DNA of 64,000 bases from Bacillota bacterium (GTDB lineage Bacteria > Bacillota > UBA4882 > UBA8346), in NCBI GenBank assembly GCA_029776205.1, contig JAKOTQ010000003.1:20526-84525 (forward strand). The letters are read 5' to 3'. Shown here one piece after another: positions 62,764 through 64,000 of this stretch (positions within the stretch are counted from its first letter, which is position 1; each line of letters opens with the position of its first letter). The notes under the pieces are model-generated. The model ran no database searches. It saw nothing but the letters and a program-made list of their open reading frames with translations, and was not told the origin of the DNA. The translations under genes were made by a program, and so were the position numbers.

Positions 62764-63402
62764 TCAATCGATGAGTAAAATCGGAACAGCCTTGCCTCGG
62801 ATTAAACTTATGGGAACAGCCCCAAAATACCGGCCGTCAAACGAATTAGGAATTTGTTGGGATATCGGTAAAAAATATCCATCGGGTACTCTAAAAAATC
62901 CCCGCAAGCGGGGTAAGGGTTGTCCATGCCTATCGACACTGGAAACAGGGCCGATATATACTTCGTTAATAAAAAAAGATATATCATTGACCTGATATGT
63001 ATCACCTGGAAGCGCTCCCACTTCTTTGAGTAATAAAGCGCCGGGCAGGAGCCATTGACGGCCGAAAACATAGGGGCGGGCTGCTTCCGGTACTTCAAAA
63101 AATACCCGCTCGCCCAGTTTCAATTCACCGCCCAGCGGAGCTATCCAGTATAAGCCCCTGGGTTCACTGGCGGACAGATTGATATAAAAGAGTTTTCCTA
63201 GCGACAAATTGACCAGTTGCAAAGCAAACAACAATAAAGGTACACAAAGAACCCATATTAGGTATCGACGATTTGATATTTCGGGGAATGTACAATGACG
63301 TGTTTCATTACCCGAGCCAGGATTTTTACAAATATAGTTCAATCGAATCCCTCTCCGCACCATATCCAGTAATTTACCAATCCTCCAGAACAATCCAATC
63401 AT
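62764..63402 (-). CDS. traF: TraF-type S26C signal peptidase
   Basis: A 212-residue conjugal transfer peptidase. One TM segment (about 47-67), catalytic Ser79 in NLSASEPRGLYWI, catalytic Lys126 in LLKEVGALPGD, and the C-terminal family motif FDGRYFGAVP. In plasmid RP4 TraF matures and cyclises the pilin TrbC. Found together with a T4CP it supports a working conjugation/T4SS system. The start is uncertain: ATG 63402 has a poor ribosome site; a TTG 21 codons further in has GGAGAGGG at 6 bases. Confidence 0.85.
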   Translation of the reverse strand: MIGLFWRIGKLLDMVRRGIRLNYICKNPGSGNETRHCTFPEISNRRYLIWVLCVPLLLFALQLVNLSLGKLFYINLSASEPRGLYWIAPLGGELKLGERVFFEVPEAARPYVFGRQWLLPGALLLKEVGALPGDTYQVNDISFFINEVYIGPVSSVDRHGQPLPRLRGFFRVPDGYFLPISQQIPNSFDGRYFGAVPISLIRGKAVPILLID

Positions 63403-63519
63403 GAAAATAATGTCTAATGTATTTCGAATACTCCTTAATTTATAGCATTTTTATAAATGAGGGGAACTACAACATTCCGCCATACAGTCACCTGTTCCAT
63501 CCCGCTTCTCCTTTTTCCA

Positions 63520-63927
63520 TCAGTTTATAATTGCAATAGTTTTCAATTGATATTGATCATTTATTTTTCTAAAAACTGCCCATCGGCTATATTGCAACCC
63601 AGAACCTGCAAAAATTGCCAAGCAAAAACTGCCGTCCTTCAACAGATATACCCTTGCTCCTTCATCATGTTCATCAACTTCATAAATTTTTTCAAAACCA
63701 TTTAGTAAAACAGGCTTCCATAATTCATTCCAATTGAAATTAAAATCACTATTTCTCGTTTTTATACCACGAATTACCTTACCAATACCCTCAAATTCAG
63801 TTCTTAATGAAATGGGTTGCTCGCCCTTTGCTACATCAAACTCCAAATTTTTAGGTATTTTAAAAGGTTTAATCTTTTTACACACTTCTTCTCCACGCTG
63901 TCCATAACCGGAAGGCAACACCATCAT
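63520..63927 (-). CDS. Hypothetical protein
   Basis: A 135-residue soluble protein starting MMVLPSGYGQRGEEVCKKIK. It has a Gly/aromatic-rich C-terminal part (YLLKDGSFCLAIFAGSGLQ, WAVFRKINDQ). Not recognised. The start at 63927 was selected because an upstream reading frame ends at 63929 (TAA-A-ATG); the longer frame to 63999 overlaps that gene and is rejected. Could be another small immunity-like or accessory protein of the island. Confidence 0.55.
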   Translation of the reverse strand: MMVLPSGYGQRGEEVCKKIKPFKIPKNLEFDVAKGEQPISLRTEFEGIGKVIRGIKTRNSDFNFNWNELWKPVLLNGFEKIYEVDEHDEGARVYLLKDGSFCLAIFAGSGLQYSRWAVFRKINDQYQLKTIAIIN

Positions 63928-63928
63928 T

Positions 63929-64000
63929 TTATGAATTTTCCTTATGCTCATTCGCTTCCCCATCATCAGGACTCGTCTCATCTTTCCGCCATTGTTCAAT
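63929..64000 (-). CDS. 3' end of an upstream gene
   Basis: Twenty-three codons in the frame IEQWRKDETSPDDGEANEHK-ENS-stop run off the right edge. The strongly hydrophilic tail looks like a C-terminus. The stop is one base before the start of the next gene, a spacing typical of operons. Identity not determinable. Confidence 0.5.
   Translation of the reverse strand: MEQWRKDETSPDDGEANEHKENS

Overview
The window reads as the chromosome of a spore-forming Bacillota (Firmicutes) that appears to have an outer membrane. Spore genes: a dipicolinate synthase pair dpaA-dpaB, a YlxY-type deacetylase homologue, YmxH, an H-type small acid-soluble spore protein that is easily missed (40971-41144), a LysM array protein and a YaaH-like GH18 protein. 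Lipid A genes: lpxB and lpxD, flanking a DUF2993 protein. The combination suggests a diderm spore former (for example Limnochordia/Hydrogenispora-like or another diderm clade); the taxon is inferred, not proven. No rRNA, tRNA, CRISPR array or insertion sequence was seen.

Layout. 0-4.6 kb: dut, M16 peptidase, GH18 protein, YlxY-like protein. 4.7-9 kb: lpxB, DUF2993, lpxD and an isocitrate dehydrogenase. 9.2-18.4 kb: dCMP deaminase, a GT4 glycosyltransferase, SBP/DUF881/mreB, a PhoPR-like two-component system followed by rluB, and lysA. 18.9-20.9 kb: uvsE, and a UPF0016 transporter behind a yybP-ykoY (manganese) riboswitch. 20.9-26.1 kb: dapB-dpaA-dpaB-dapG-dapA behind a lysine riboswitch with terminator, then ymxH. 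26.4-36.6 kb: LysM array, DJ-1/PfpI, redox protein, PhzF, AlaA-like aminotransferase, MocR regulator, CBS protein, a hairpin-rich non-coding stretch, asnS and asnA. 37-42.6 kb: prfC, cupin, HAD phosphatase, sspH, orphan Dam and a zinc-ribbon protein. 42.9-53.7 kb: a D-xylose locus with xylB, a XylFII-LytS-YesN-like sensing system, two XylF binding proteins, XylG and XylH. 53.8-55.1 kb: flavodoxin and a CCG-domain protein.

From about 55.1 kb to the right edge the sequence is visibly more AT-rich and accessory. It holds a class 3 lipase, three tandem single-TM paralogues that look like immunity or accessory proteins, a truncated lipase N-terminal gene, a secreted protein, a type IV coupling protein (VirD4/TraD) and a TraF-type signal peptidase. 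Long nearly identical DNA blocks between paralogues and a sharp truncation junction show recent recombination. My best candidate for an undescribed system is a lipase-toxin/immunity array linked to a type IV secretion or conjugation island; the function is inferred.

Co-operating groups: the lysine-riboswitch operon makes lysine/DAP precursors and spore dipicolinate from the same intermediate; lysA, elsewhere, completes lysine synthesis. The xyl locus senses, imports and phosphorylates pentose. Many intergenic gaps carry a repeated vocabulary of short words that forms a dispersed low-complexity repeat family.
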